From: Ananas comosus
Taxonomy: Eukaryota; Streptophyta; Magnoliopsida; Poales; Bromeliaceae
Direction of reading: 5' to 3'
Assembly (NCBI RefSeq): GCF_001540865.1
Contig: NC_033641.1
Coordinates: 1,635,722 to 1,699,721 of the forward strand
Length of the DNA: 64,000 nucleotides
Position numbers and translations under genes: made by a program. Below the pieces are notes generated by a model. The model saw only the letters and a program-made list of their open reading frames with translations, was not told the DNA's origin and ran no database searches. Positions 11,692 through 25,200 of this stretch are shown one piece after another. Numbering within the stretch: the first letter of the stretch is position 1; every line of letters begins with the position of its first letter.

Positions 11692-12424
11692 GGCTCCGTT
11701 TGGATCGGGAATTAGTAGGAACTAGTTATACCGGGGATAGGTACAAGTATGAGTTTTTGTAGGAATAAGGGTATTTTTTTGTTTGGATGAAATTGTGAGT
11801 ATAAGCTGGAACTAGAAAAATTGTGTTTGGATGGTTTTTGGGAATAAGAGGAATAGTTGGTAGTTATAAATAGAAAATAATAATATTATCCCTATAATTG
11901 AATTTTAAACTTATAATTTTAAATTTTAAATTTTAACTTTTAAATTTAAATTAGAAATTAAAATTTTAAATTTTAATATTAAAAATATTAATTTTAAATA
12001 TCAAATTTTAAATTTCAGACCAAATTTAAATTTCAAAGATATAAAATAACAAATTTAAAATTTAAACGAGATAAAATTTAAAATTTGAAACTTAAATATC
12101 AAATTTAAAATTTAAAATTTTAAATATCAAATTTAAATTTTAAATTGTAATTTATTAATTATAATTATAAAATTATAAATTTTAAAATATATCTCTCTCT
12201 CTCTTCTCTTCTCGTCTCCTTCTCTCTACTCAATGTGGGTTGGAACAGCTTGGGAACAAGCTTGTTCAACGGGTGGGAACAAGTGTTCCCACATAACGGG
12301 TTGTTACCTACAACCCGTTATGGGTGGGAACACTTGTTCCACACCATTTTTTTTTGTTTGGTTTGTGTATTAAGGGGGGGATATCCCCCTTATCCCCCCC
12401 TTTATACCCGAGCCAAACGGAGTG
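11692..12424. mobile_element. Tourist-like (PIF/Harbinger) element nested in LINE 2
   Basis: The ends are inverted repeats around CTCCGTTTGG (11694-11703 and its complement at 12413-12422). The element is bounded by TAA at 11689-11691 and 12425-12427, the 3-bp TWA duplication of PIF/Harbinger insertions. The interior is extremely AT-rich (11880-12190), then holds a foldable block at 12240-12345 with repeated aacccgtta/gggaacaag motifs. It is non-coding, 733 bp long, and younger than the LINE it interrupts. Confidence 0.75.
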
Positions 12425-12468
12425 TAAGTATACTGTATCGGCCACTAGCACAAACACAACTAGCACAC

Positions 12469-13530
12469 CTAATTGACAGAGGTATCGAACACTAGTTTCC
12501 AAGAAGATACAGTTTGTATAATACTTCTACCCAGAGTGTCGTATCGGGATTGCCGATTGTCGAATATTCTTCTATTTCGCTCCTTCCAGATCTCCCAATA
12601 GGCTGCTGCAATTCCAAGGTCGAGTGTGGTTCGATTTTCTCCTGATACCATCCGCCACAATCGACGCCATCGTGTTGCAAGTCCTTCAGACGTGGTGTTC
12701 CTCCATGCAAGGTTGAATGTGAGTCTGCCCATTAACCGATTCCCAGTGAAACTGCATAGATGCAGTTATGCATAATATGCTCGATAGACTCCGCATCGGA
12801 GTTGCAGAGAATGCAAATTGTCGAGCCCTGCCATCCACGTTTGAGTAGGTTGTCGGCTGTCAGAATTTTGTTTCTCTCAGCAAGCCAGAGGAATAGCTTG
12901 ACTCTGAGCGGAATTTTGAGGTTCCACAGGAAAGGGAGGTTGCAGTTGTTGATGACATCAAATTAACATTAGAAATTCTGCCGCGCCGTGCACCAAGAAC
13001 CTTCCCGAGCTGTTCCATCTCCAAGATAGCGCATCGTGTCTGTCGTTAGAAAGGGCTAAGTTGTTGGACACCACCGATAACTCTTGAAGTTCTGTTAGCT
13101 CTTGTGGACTGCTATGAGAGTTGAACCCCAGGTTAGACTAATTTGAGAAGCGGTGAAACCAGGAACTAACCGTCATATTAGTATTGACAGAAGCCGCATA
13201 GAGGATAGGAAAGCGATTTCTTAGTGCTATATCTCCACACCATCTCGCAGTCCAAAAGGGTGTTTCCTTACCATCGCCGAGAATAAAATCAACCGAGGTG
13301 AAGAATGGGGCGTAAAGTCTTAGCATATTTTTCTAGATTGGACAACAACCATAAGGAATGGAGCTAGTAGTAGTTGTCGGTCTCCGTCTGTAGTGTTTCT
13401 GCTTCAAAAGTTGCACCCATGGAAGAGTATGGGAGGTGTGGAACTTCCACAGCCCCTTCATCAATAAGGCCGAGTTCGTAACGTTAAGCTTGTTAATCCC
13501 GATCCCCCCTACTCTTTTGGAACGACACAC
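12469..13530 (-). pseudogene. LINE 2 ORF2 C-terminal region
   Basis: Minus-strand fragments include CRSKRVGGIGINKLNVTNSALLMKGLWKFH (in pieces), VDFILGDGKETPFWTARWCGD and, nearer the 3' end, TTLDLGIAAAYWEIWKERNRRIFDN. These are the usual order in the zf-RVT tail of plant LINE ORF2 proteins. Frames are broken several times between 12730 and 13530. Confidence 0.7.
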
Positions 13531-13581
13531 ATGATCCCAATTAGCGAGGCAATGAAAACCGCTGATAGAAGACTTTCCTTT

Positions 13582-14810
13582 CTAGAAGAAGCCTCGACGA
13601 ATCCTGTCAATCGCTCGTGTCACCCAAACTGGAAGAGCAAAAGCGGAACAGAAATAGACTGGCAAGGAGGAGAGAACCGAGTTAAGCAGAATTAAGCGCC
13701 ATCCTCTAGAGAGAGTGGAACATTTCCAACCGGACAAGCGTTTGTCTATTTTCTCAATGATCGGCAGGTAATCTGCTCGTTGAGGGGACTTGGGGGAGAG
13801 AGGTAATCCAAGATATTGCAAAGGGAAATGCTGCAAAGGACAACTAAAGATATTAGATAAAGTAGCAGCTTGTTCCGTGGAGAAGTTGATAGGAGACAAA
13901 GAGCTTTTGCCGAAGTTAATTCTGAGCCCCGAGCTTGCGGAAAAAGCTTCAAGTAGTGTCCTGATGATAGCCGCAGATCTGGTAGAGCCATCAAAGAAAA
14001 GGAGGACGTCGTTCGCAAATTGGAGTGTATGAATTTTAGCATCTCCTATGCTGACGGTTGGGAGATAATCAGAAAGGACAGCTTTCTCGATTAGTCTGAA
14101 GAGCACATCGATGCAAAGGACGAAGAGAAGTGGAGATAGAGGATCTCCCTGCCTAAGCCCTCTTTTGCGGGGAAGCGACCTGCCAGGATCACCGTTTAGG
14201 AGCACGGCCGATGTGGTCGAACTCAGCAGAGCTGAGATCCAACCAATCCACTTGCCGCTAAAGCCCCTGGCATTAAGAAGTTCAAAGAGGAAGCACCAGT
14301 TGATGTGATCAAATTAATGCTCGTTCGAAGTCAATCTTTAAGAGGGCCGCTTGATTTTTAGAGACATGAAGATGGTGGGTGAGGATGTGTGCACAATAGA
14401 AGTTGTCTAAAATGTAACGGCCTTGATGAAGGCTGCCTGGTAAGGGTTGATGAGCTGATTCAAGACAGATTGTAGCCGGGTAGCCAATACTTTGGAGATT
14501 ATTTTGGCCAAGCTGTGGACTAAACTGATCGGGCGTAGATCGCTCGCCGTCAACACAGTGGGTTTCTTAGGAATGGGATAGATCCAGCAGGTGCTGATTC
14601 TACGTAGATCCGAAGAGCCATTATAAAAACAGTCGAAGACTTCCATGACGTCATTCTTCAGAAGCGACTAGAAGCGGTGGTAGAAAAGCAAAGGGAAACC
14701 GTCCGGTCCCGGGGCCTTGTCCGGTGAACAAGAAAAAATAGCCGACTTCACTTCTTCTACCGAAAAGGAAGCGTGAAGGGAGGAAAGGTCACATCCTTCT
14801 TCATCGAAGA
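13582..14810 (-). pseudogene. LINE 2 reverse transcriptase, catalytic box altered
   Basis: Visible minus-strand motifs are SFSVEEVKSAIF, DKAPGPDGFPLLFYHRF, then a TAG where Trp is usual, PIPKKPTVLTASDLRPISLVHS, INPYQAAFI and KRGLRQGDPLSPLLFVL. The active-site box reads FAND instead of FADD or YADD, so one catalytic Asp is Asn. The remainder (GLRINFGKSSLSP, YLGLPLS) is typical of LINE RT. Frames are broken near 14210-14400. It is non-functional. Confidence 0.8.
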
Positions 14811-14826
14811 TAGAAGAAAAGTTGAT

Positions 14827-15070
14827 AGTGGAGGTGGAGTTTTTGGATTATATATTTTGCTTGGAGAGTGTAACCTCGGTTGTAACAGAATAATTATCTT
14901 TTTGCTTTTGATATCCAACTCTTATGTTTTCTCATATATACTTGTTACATATGAGTCGAATGTATTAGTTGTTAGTTGACACTTTGTAAGTACAGGGGTT
15001 AATTCCTTGTACATATGGTAAGTCGTGCACATGCCCGGGAATGCTTCCGCTATAGCTCAGAGCGTGACAC
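14827..15070. other. LTR-like flank resuming beyond LINE 2
   Basis: Non-coding. The block near 14985-15070 reads, on the minus strand, as TGTCACGCTCTGAGC followed by TATAGCGG, which resembles the TGTCACGCC starts of LTRs at 22387 and 33331. It may be an LTR end in minus orientation. I could not pair it with another LTR. Confidence 0.3.
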
Positions 15071-15360
15071 TACTTCGCTTGCAATATTTTGAGTCTTTAA
15101 TTTTGAAATTACTAAATTCCACTACCAAAACGATTTCTCTGTTGGGAAAAACAACTAAATCGACATAACGCTATGCCGCTATACGGATCAAATCTAACTT
15201 CTCATCTGCATATTACTACCTTTTCCATGAATTAATAAAACAAAAAAAAAAACAAATAAGATATTTATGCACACAAAAAGACTATACATCATTAGAAGTA
15301 ATACTTGCTTAAAATAAAACTCTAGGTGAATCACCAAAGTTCACTCATTTAACACTCTTC

Positions 15361-15431
<71 letters not shown>

Positions 15432-16272
15432 AGAATTAATGTAGATGCATCATCAATCCCAAAATAGAAACAAACTAATTAGTGTAATATGGTAACCTTG
15501 TACACTCATTGTATATACTCCAATTTTGATAATAAGAGATGCAAAGCCAGCTCATCTAGTCATTTTTTAAAAAGAAAAGTTATTGCCTGCACCGAGTGTA
15601 CGTATCATGCAACATTATTAGAATCTACTGATATACAAAAATTAATAACTATTTATCAATAATAATTATTGAAATTGTACTTAACCACTTAAATAAAAAA
15701 AAAATATGCACTTTACTTTCCTAAAAAACTTATATCGTCAGCATTTAACCTGTCAGATAAAACAAATTATGAACTTCATACCCCTTTAAGAAAAATAAAT
15801 AAATAAAAAATGAAAGCATATTTGGTCATTTCACTATTTTTTTAACACTATAAGCTAAAAAGTTTTAATTTTTTGAGAGAATGATTATTTGCATTTTAGC
15901 CTTTAAATTCTTATATTTTATTTCTTTTTGATACTGCAAGTACCGTATGCCTTACAAAACACCATGAGCCCCGAATTTCAGCACACATGGATGTTCGTAC
16001 CTTTGACCTCATGATCGGCTACCGAATACCTTATAATGAAACTTCTACTAGTGGTTTAGTAGATTGATTTTGAATTAAATCACATCTAAATATACATAGT
16101 AATTAATGCACTAAGTGCAGGTAATAATTTTTCATTACGTATAGTATTTTGTCTCATATGCATAAACCAAACGTGAAACCTTTCCTGTTCTACTTCTTGC
16201 TCACTTTTTTATGGTCTCAATTCCCCTCACATTACCTCATACTCATCTTCTTAGAAGAAAGGTAGAGGCAAC
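15071..16272. other. AT-rich region upstream of the SCPL gene
   Basis: No coding potential. It includes a 63-base (TA)n tract at 15366-15428. The last 150 bases before the ATG are pyrimidine-rich, like a plant 5' UTR. No clear TATA box at the right distance was identified. Confidence 0.5.
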
Positions 16273-19200
16273 ATGTCTCCAAGCTCTCTCATCTCCACAA
16301 TGCATAGCATCTTAGAAGTGCTTTTGCTTTCGCTTCTGCTTCTGCTTTTGCTTCTTACGAAAGCTACGAAAGCTAGCCGTACAGAAGTAAAGAAATTTCC
16401 GGGGTTCGATGGCGAGCTTCCTTCCAAGCACTACGCGGGGTAAGAGTAATATTACTAGAAAAGAATAGTATCTGCATGTTTTGCTATAATTGGAGTCTAT
16501 TTAGCATCACACTGGTTTAGGGTTTTCTTCAATCACAATTAACTGCAATTGAGTTTTTGGCAAATCAGAAAGACTGAAGCTTCGATTGTAGTGGGTGGGG
16601 AGGCAAAATACGATTTTGAAGCCCTTTTGATCCAATTATAAAGAGTAGATATTGGAAAATTTGAAATAGTTTATTGTAAATAGCTCTAGAGAAATAGCGA
16701 AATCTGCCGGTTCGGAACTCGATCACTTCTCAGATAGGGGGACAAGAATACCACTAGCCCAAGATCTACACTACACTAGAGAAGGTAGGACAAGAGCAAC
16801 GGAGAACTAAGTAACAACTTTTCTTTTTTTTGTTAAATTACAGAAAACCCTTTGTCAAAATCCGATTTTTCACTTTTCTCTCCTGTCATTTAAAAACCTA
16901 CACTTTGTCCCCTTGTAAAATAAAAAATGTTCACAAGGGGGTACGGTGTGAACTGTGATGATAAAATGACCATTTTGTCCCTCATCATTTTGCCCCTCAT
17001 CTTATTTACAGGAAAGAAGCCGAGGACATTTTTGGTATAAAAAATTATTATATAATAATATTTTATAAACGAAACCCTAACGGATTACTAATGGCAGGAG
17101 TAAAGTGAACATTTTTCATTTTACAAGGGGGCAGAGTGTAGGTTTTTAAATGACAGGAGGGGAAAGTGAAAAATCGGGTTTTGACATGAGAGTTTTATGT
17201 AATTTGGCCCTTTTTTTTTATTGAAATAGAAAGACTCTTACACATCTAAGCTAAGTCTACAAAGGTGGTTAAATATTACTAAGTGCATGTGTTCTCATAT
17301 AGAGTGCATGATTGCTGCTTGTATAAACTAATAAGGGAATTGGTGGGTTCAAGAGAATTGGCTCTTGACTCGAAGATTTAAGAAATAGGAATATGAAAGG
17401 GTGTATAAATGTTGGAAAAGATGGCATAATTATGAATAGTTGTTGAGTATTAGAATACATATATAGTTGAAGTCCGCATGCATGAATGGTTTTGGATCAT
17501 GTGAGTTGCAAGAAGAAATTATAAGAACGCATGCAAGTACATAATTTACTTAAACAAAAGAAAATAAAATTCACTTTAAAAGTTTGACACTCACCTTTAA
17601 AGTGAGTTTTTGGAGATGATCCGAGCTTTCTAGTTTGAATAGTCCTTTCGAAAGCGATTTGGTGAAGGTATCCACACAATTGTCCTTGCTTTGAACAACC
17701 AATACATGAATAATGTTTTGAAAAACATTCTCACGGATGAAGTGATGCTCTATCTCAATATGGTTTGAGTGCACGTGACAAATTGATTGGATGCAAGTTT
17801 TATTGCACTTTGATTGTCACCATGAATTGTGGTAGGAGTAGGAATTGATGAATGACATCCTCGACAAACAGCTGCACCCAAACACATTCTTGAGCAGTCA
17901 ATGATGATGCCTTGTATTTGGCCTTCATAGTGAAGAGTGACACTGAGTCTTGTTTTTTGCTACACTAAAAGATAGCCGTAGATGCATATGTAAATATATA
18001 GCCCGATGAAGATCGTCGATCACCCAAATCCCCTCTTGCATCTGCATAACCTTGCAATATAAAAGAAACTCCATTCTTGAAAAGGAAGCCAAAATCAAGA
18101 GTATAATAACCATATGTTAGTATCTACTTTGCTAATTCGAAGTGAGGCTTCCTGGGGATTGCATGTAATGTCTCACAAGACCGACGACAAATGCAACGTC
18201 TGATCTTGTTATAGTCAAGTAAATAAGACTTCCAACAAGTGCCTAGTATGGTTGATGGTTTGGGAGAAGCTTGCCTTCATCTTGCCATAACTTTATATTG
18301 GTATCAAGTGGAGTAGAGCATCACTTCCCACTTATTATGCCAAACCTTCAAACAATGTTTTGAGCATAGCCTTTGATGGAAGAAAAATCTCATTCTCCAC
18401 TTTCTCCACCTCCAACCCAAGAAAATGGTGAAGCTCACCTAAGTCCTTTATTTCGAGCCAAATAGAGAGCTTGACCCGAAGTCGTGCAAATTCTCCATTA
18501 GTATAATATCGGTGATGATCATGTCGTCCGCATAAAAGAGAACAATAATATGTAAACTCCCAACTTTCTTGATAAACAAGCTAGAATTGGAATTAGATGC
18601 AAACTAACCACGAAATTCTAAATACTCGGCAATTTTACCGTGCTATGCCCTTGGCGCTTGTTTCAACCCATAAAGAGCCTTATTGAGCATGCAAACACTG
18701 GATGAATTTCCAAAATATAGTCCAGGGGTTGTTCTATGTAGATGTTTTTGTTAATCTTACCTTATAAGAATACATTCTTCATGTCAAATTGTCATAGCTT
18801 TCAATTAAGACTAGTGGCAAAAGAAATCACCATGCGAATGAAAGTCATTTAAGCAATGGGGTTGGAGGTTTCTTCATAATCTTCACCATACTTTGGTGAA
18901 AACCCTCTCGATACAAGTCAAGCTTCGTTGTGCTTCACTTTGTAAACCCATTTGTAAATGATTTGCTCCACATCTCTAGATTTTGGAATAAGATACCACA
19001 TTTCGTTCTTGATAATGCCCTCATTTTTTCATCCATAGCATTATGCTATTCTTTCACACCATGTGCTTTTCTAAAATAAGAAGATTCAAGCTCATCAATA
19101 GGACAAGCAATATACCAGTAGGGAGCCAACTTCACAATTTTCTTTTGTGAATGCCGAAGTGATAGCACCTCCTTTTCTTGAACTTCTACTTGATGTTCTT

Positions 19201-22200
19201 CGTTATCATGAATCCCCTTGGATTTCGCTCCCCTTCCAACATAGAAACCGAAGTAGCCAATAGAGGAGCACTAGAGAGAACTCGCTTGTTTTTGCTTAAT
19301 TGAGGCACAGTCTCTACTTGCGTATGACTCGTCACCTCCATCATTGAAGTGAATTGAGAAAGGTAGTAAGAAGATAACTCATCAAATACCACATCCCTTA
19401 AGACCACAGACTTTTTAGCAAGATTTAAATGCCCATCGGCACGGACTGTATCTATCGTGCCGTATCGTGCCAACAAGATATATCGGCACGATACAGCCCC
19501 CGTGCCAATGGCACAACTCAAAACCCTCTATTCTTTAAATTAGTAAGTAATTTTCTCAATAAAGTTCAAAAGATTTGATAAAAATACGTAATAAAAAGAT
19601 AAAATATTTTGTTGCTAAAGAAAATAAATATTTCATGCTATTATGTGTCGGCACATATGAATTTTTTATGACTGGCACGTATCGGCACGACCCGGCACGC
19701 ACCGTGCCAGCGAGTTTCCGGCACTACTCCGTGCCACGACACTTAAATCCTTGCTTTTTAGTCTCTGGTTCCCTATATGCAGTTCCATCCTTTCTTTCTT
19801 TTGACATAGTTAATGAAAACACACTTCTTAACTTTAGGATATTTGGAAAATGAACATAACAAGTAGAACCAAAATCTTTAAGGTGCTTAACATTAGGTTT
19901 CTCACGCACATCAACTCAAAGGAAAACTTGAAGTTGCTTAACATTAGGTAGTACACTGTTTTTGGGAACATGGAACCCACCTAGAAGAATAGCTCTAAGA
20001 TGGTAGAGAACGATGCACTCGGACCTCCTCAACGGCACCCACTCCAATAGGGAATCCGACAAAAAACCCACAGCAAAAATTCTAAAGAATCCTGCTCCTA
20101 AAATACAGTAGATCCCTATCATCTATTGTGAAAATCATGCCTTGAAAATCCCAATCAACTTAATAAAATATTTGATACCAATCTTCAATACAATGTGAAG
20201 GAGAAAATGGGCGTGTGTCGTCAATCGTCTCCAGTCACCCCTTTCTCCCTCCTCTCTCTTTAGCATGAAACGAAGGATCGAAGTAGAGAAGAAGAAATGA
20301 CAAAGAAGATCTTGTCCAAAATATGTAAGTCCACAATGCAAAAAAGGCCCTCAGTGTATCAAATATTCCAATCTCAGCCAAAATCTGATGTTTTGGGCAC
20401 CCGAAACCATCTTTTGAGCGCTCAAAACCTCAAATTCGAGGTATTTCGGACATACCCTCGTGCACTTGACTGACTGATCTCGTTGTAATTATGCGTAGAA
20501 CTAGTTTGGGCGCCCGGACCCTGCACCCGAATTCTTGCTAAGTCACCTTGCACACAAGTGCACCCTGAAACAAGTCAAATCAACTTCACCTACTTTTCGA
20601 ACTGCTACAATACCTAAAATCGGGTGCCCACATCAAGGCTTGGAACACATATGGATCCACCCTATTGGGCGCCCTCAAGTGAGGTCCAAAGTCACCTCAG
20701 CCCGAAATAGTACTATTGGGCGCCCTAATCACTTTTCAGGCATCCGAATAGTCACCAAATACTCAAATTAGTCCAGAATCTAGTTCTTGACTCGTTTACG
20801 CGTCAATTTTGTGCTAAAACAATTCCAACTTAGTTCAGAATTCTAAAAACATGTTAACTAATAACTCATACTACAACCTTGCCTATTTGTCAAGATTCAG
20901 TACACCACAATTATACTTTCTTGCCTTTTTGATGAGTTCCCTAAACAAAAGAGCATTTCATATATTAGAACGGTAAAATTTACTGAGAGGCGGACATCGT
21001 TTCTCCTTCGCTTTTGATTTTATTGGAAGCTTCACTTTGTTTTCACTTGAGGACATATGTTGGATGCTACCACCTGAATTTCTTGATTATTTAGTATTTT
21101 ATAGTGGACAAATTTGGTTCACTTGGCTTTTGTCATAACAATTATCTAGTAGCATTTATTACTTAATCATATTTTTTTTACAGGTATATTACAGTTGGTA
21201 GCGAATTTCCAAGAAGACATATATACTACTATTTTGCTCTTTCGGAAAGAAATCCTATTGAAGATCCTATTACTTTATGGATAAATGGAGGTCCTGGATG
21301 TTCAGCATTTAGCGGACTTGTGCAGTTAATGGGTAGGACCTGTAACTCATATTTTACTTATTTTCTTTCTTTGTTTTCATCAATGTTCTAAAAACTAACT
21401 TAGCAATCAAACTAGTAATGTAAAAGGTTTAGAAGAGGTTTTAACCGGGTTGAATCATGGCGAACCATATTACAGAAGATAGTTTTTTTTTCCCATATCG
21501 TACTGCTTCTAAATTTATAACCATTCATCAATTTCGATGGGTGGTTAGGGTGAGAGAGAGAGGAGAGAAATTGGGGAGAAATTGAGTGTCTTAATTTCTC
21601 TTCTCTTTGAATTTCTTCATAATTTTTCTTCTCTCTATCAACCTAATCGCCCATTGAAATTGATAGATGATTAGGAATTTAGGAGCACAAAGGCTGCTGT
21701 GCTCCTAATAGCATAGTAGCCATGCTCTCTCTCTCTAGTATGCTAATAGCATAGTAGCCCTGCTCTCTCTCTAGTATGCTAATAGCATAGTAGCCCTGCT
21801 CTCTCTAATATGCTAATAGCATAGTAGCCCTGCTCTCTCTAGTATACTAATAAAATTGAATATTTTCATATGAGCATAATTTGCTATTTTACTCATAACT
21901 AATTAGAATATTATAATTTTTGTATAGATATATAAGACTAAATTCCAAAATGATAATATTATATTAGAGATATTAAGTTGTTAATATCCGGGGAACATTG
22001 TCATTTTGCATAAAAGTGCATGAATAAAATTTATTTGATATTTTTAATCTTAAACTTACCATATTAACCCTTAATTTTACATTCACAATATCACATGGCT
22101 TGATTGAATTGATCAGGTCCCTTTAAGATAATGGATAATCCTATTCATGTTAAAGATCTTGGAATGATTAAGCGAAATCCTTTCTCATGGACAAAGGTAT

Positions 22201-25200
22201 GTTATACTTTAGGTTTTATGCATAAAGTATTGTTACTATTATTTTACTGTATTAAACATTACAAATAACAAAAATACCATTTCCTTTATAAAACACAAAA
22301 AATATGTCATTCTATTATTTTCTTAACCACTGATATATCTGTATTCTTTGCACATTTGTATGTTTTACAATAATTACATTTGTATTTGTCACGCCCGAGG
22401 CTTGACCGAAAGTAGCCCCAGTGGCGTACCAAGATTTGCCATGTGCATAGGACTCCCCCTTCACACATGACAAATAACAATAACCAATTCATGCAAGAAA
22501 CAAGAGTTTCATATGAGTTGAGTATCAAAGGATAATGCTACTATTCTATTACAACCAAGTTCCAAACAAACTACTACAAATTTGATCAAAATATTACAAC
22601 TCTATCAAATGACAAAGTTCTACATAGGGTTTCACCTCAAACAGTAACACAAAATGATGGTTGGGGAGCTAGCTATAGCACAACACCCTTACCACAATCA
22701 CGTATAGAGAAAGAAGGAACACTAAAAATCAAGCAACATAGGGGCGTGAGAACTACATAAAATAGTTTTTAATAGATACAATCGCTATGCAAAGTGCTTT
22801 ATCCACTAGATCTATTAGAAGCATAATACTGAAGAATGAAATACAAGGTACTAAAACAACATATACTTATAACACGAAAAATCAACTATCGTGCCTCTAC
22901 AATAGCACAGTATGTCAATCATTATCTCTATATGCATCAGTTTACATGATTATAAGTTGACTACTCATTAACTAATTATTTCGACCAATACAAAGTCCAT
23001 TTAAGCTTGCATCTTGCCTAATTGGATGTCAAACAGTTACACACGAATCCATATCGATAATCAACAACTAGGGGAAGGGGAACAATTGCATTATCACTAG
23101 ACTATACGTCCGAAGGACCACTACTTGTAAGAAGCAACCCTCACAAGTTAAGTGCTCATTAAGCTCACCTTGGCTATTGCAAACTATAATCACATAATCA
23201 ACTTACTATGCCACAATGGAAACACATATGAAGGTTTTCTATCTATATTAGCATTTTGTTGAATATTTAATGTGTGTTTTCATGATTCGAGCTCTACATG
23301 TTATATTACATATCCAATTGTTATTACGCCACTATGACATGCTCTCTAAGTGTGTTTCATCAAAGAGAATAAATAACCAACAATTACAAAGCATGCACAT
23401 ATAGATCTTCCATCATGTTCGACCTTGGAAACAAGGGTTTTCTACTTATGTCCATAAATCATTAAATAATAGAAAATTTCTACTTGAACTAAGATTTCTC
23501 ATGCAACATAAAGTAGAAAGATAACTATAAACAAGAGGTAGAAGATATAGAGAAAGATCACCAATTTCGGAGACTCAAAACCCATCGATTCTAAAGAGAA
23601 GATCGTCGAAAATCCAAATGAAGTTGTTGAGTCCACCAAACAATCCTATAAGAGGGTTTGTAACCTATCAATTTTATCTAGAAGTCTTCTTAATAAAAGT
23701 TCCAAATCTAAACCCTAAAATCCATGTTCCACAAATTTTTTAAAAACTTTCAAAACTAGACTATTTAAAGTTGAAAGGAACAAGAACTCACTTCTTCCAA
23801 ACTCTATTTTCTAGATTCAAGTTTTTGGATCTAGGGTTGGGCTCTCCATGAACTCTTCCACCACTTTTCTTACTCCAACTCCAAGCATGGGATGAGGTTG
23901 AGCTTGCAAAATGAGAGAGGAAGTGGAAGTGGAGATTTAAGAGAGAAAACAAATAGTGGAGAGAGGAAGGAAGAAGAAGATAATAGAGAAGGTGGAGAGA
24001 GTGTTTTCTTGCGAGAAATAAGGGAAAGGGAAAGAGAGATTAGGGTACTTATAGTTGCAACATTATCCCCTCGAAATCCAGCCTGTATATAGGTGAGTAA
24101 CGATACTCGACCTTGAGTACTAGAACTTCCTCTTAGTGCCGGTACACCTCGAAGTTCCACAAAACTCAAGAGTTACAACAACAAAAATAGCTCAAGAAAT
24201 ATGGTACTCTACCTCGGGTACCGCTTCAGGCAGAGTTCAGCAGGACCTAAATGTTCTCCCGTTGAAATTCCTATCAAGTACCGGTTGCCCCTAAACTTTA
24301 GTACAGGTATTCAAGTTTTGCAAGATATCGTCACTGGGAGATGTTTACTATGGAATTTTATCAAAGAAATATCAGGGTTAAGAGATTCACGTGAGAAAAT
24401 GAAAAGTTCGGGACACTTTAGAGATTATTTGGATAGTCATGGAACAGCATATAGATTTCCCTTGTTACTAAGCAAATGATCCTATTGCTAACATTTTTCA
24501 TCAAAATATTCTCTCCAACCATAGCTACACAGAAGAACTCTAAAATTTCCAAAACGCATTCCTCTCCTCCAAATCTAAACTCAAACACAAATTAAAATCT
24601 ACATCTCACAGGAAAAACTCCTAACCTACCATCCAATTCCAAGAAATGGGTTGAATCGCGCATTCTCCATGCCTCCCAAACTTGGTATTTAAACTTAGAA
24701 CCAAAAATAATGGATTAAAAAAAAAAGAAAAAAAAAACAAACCAGAAAACAAGTGGATTCTTCTCGAGGCGTCGATGTCAAAATCCTCCTCCCTGCTTGC
24801 CTTCCTCCTTCGCCGCCGGAGACCGGGGAGTTGTTGCCGGTCTCCGGCAACAACTCGCCGAAGAAGGGTTTAGAAGGCGGTGCGCCGACTTGGAGGGACA
24901 CGGTGGCGACGACGACGCGAGGAAGGCATGTATTCAAAAGAGGCGGGCAAACCTTTGTTTTGGGTGGGGGGAGAGAGTGGAGGGAGATGAAAAGCCTAAT
25001 AAAAAAGGGGCAGGGGGATTTTAATAATAATTAATTAGTAAGCTTTTGTTTTGTTTCCCGCCTTATAAATAGCGACCCTAAACCTAGTACCGATAATTTT
25101 TTTTTTTTTTAAAGAGAAAGATAGTATGCTATCCGTTTCGTTTATTTTATTTAAAAAAAAATTTAGCTGAAAATATAAATTAATTTGGATTCGAACTTAG

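Larger units (their letters stand above)
11556..14826 (-). mobile_element. 5'-truncated L1-type LINE (LINE 2)
   Basis: The minus-strand LINE ends in an A tract (plus-strand T run 11556-11579). It contains RT and C-terminal zinc-binding segments but no endonuclease or ORF1, so it is truncated at its 5' end near 14826, as is typical of incomplete target-primed reverse transcription. A Tourist-like element (11692-12424) is inserted in its 3' UTR. No clear target duplication was found. Confidence 0.75.

Noticed and set aside
21710..21851. CRISPR-like array
   Set aside because: The repeats are contiguous with no unique spacers and the genome is a plant's. It is a minisatellite.
24753..25034. GC-rich frame as a possible gene exon
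   Set aside because: Open in several frames on both strands, no splice context or family resemblance. Recorded only as an island of unknown nature.
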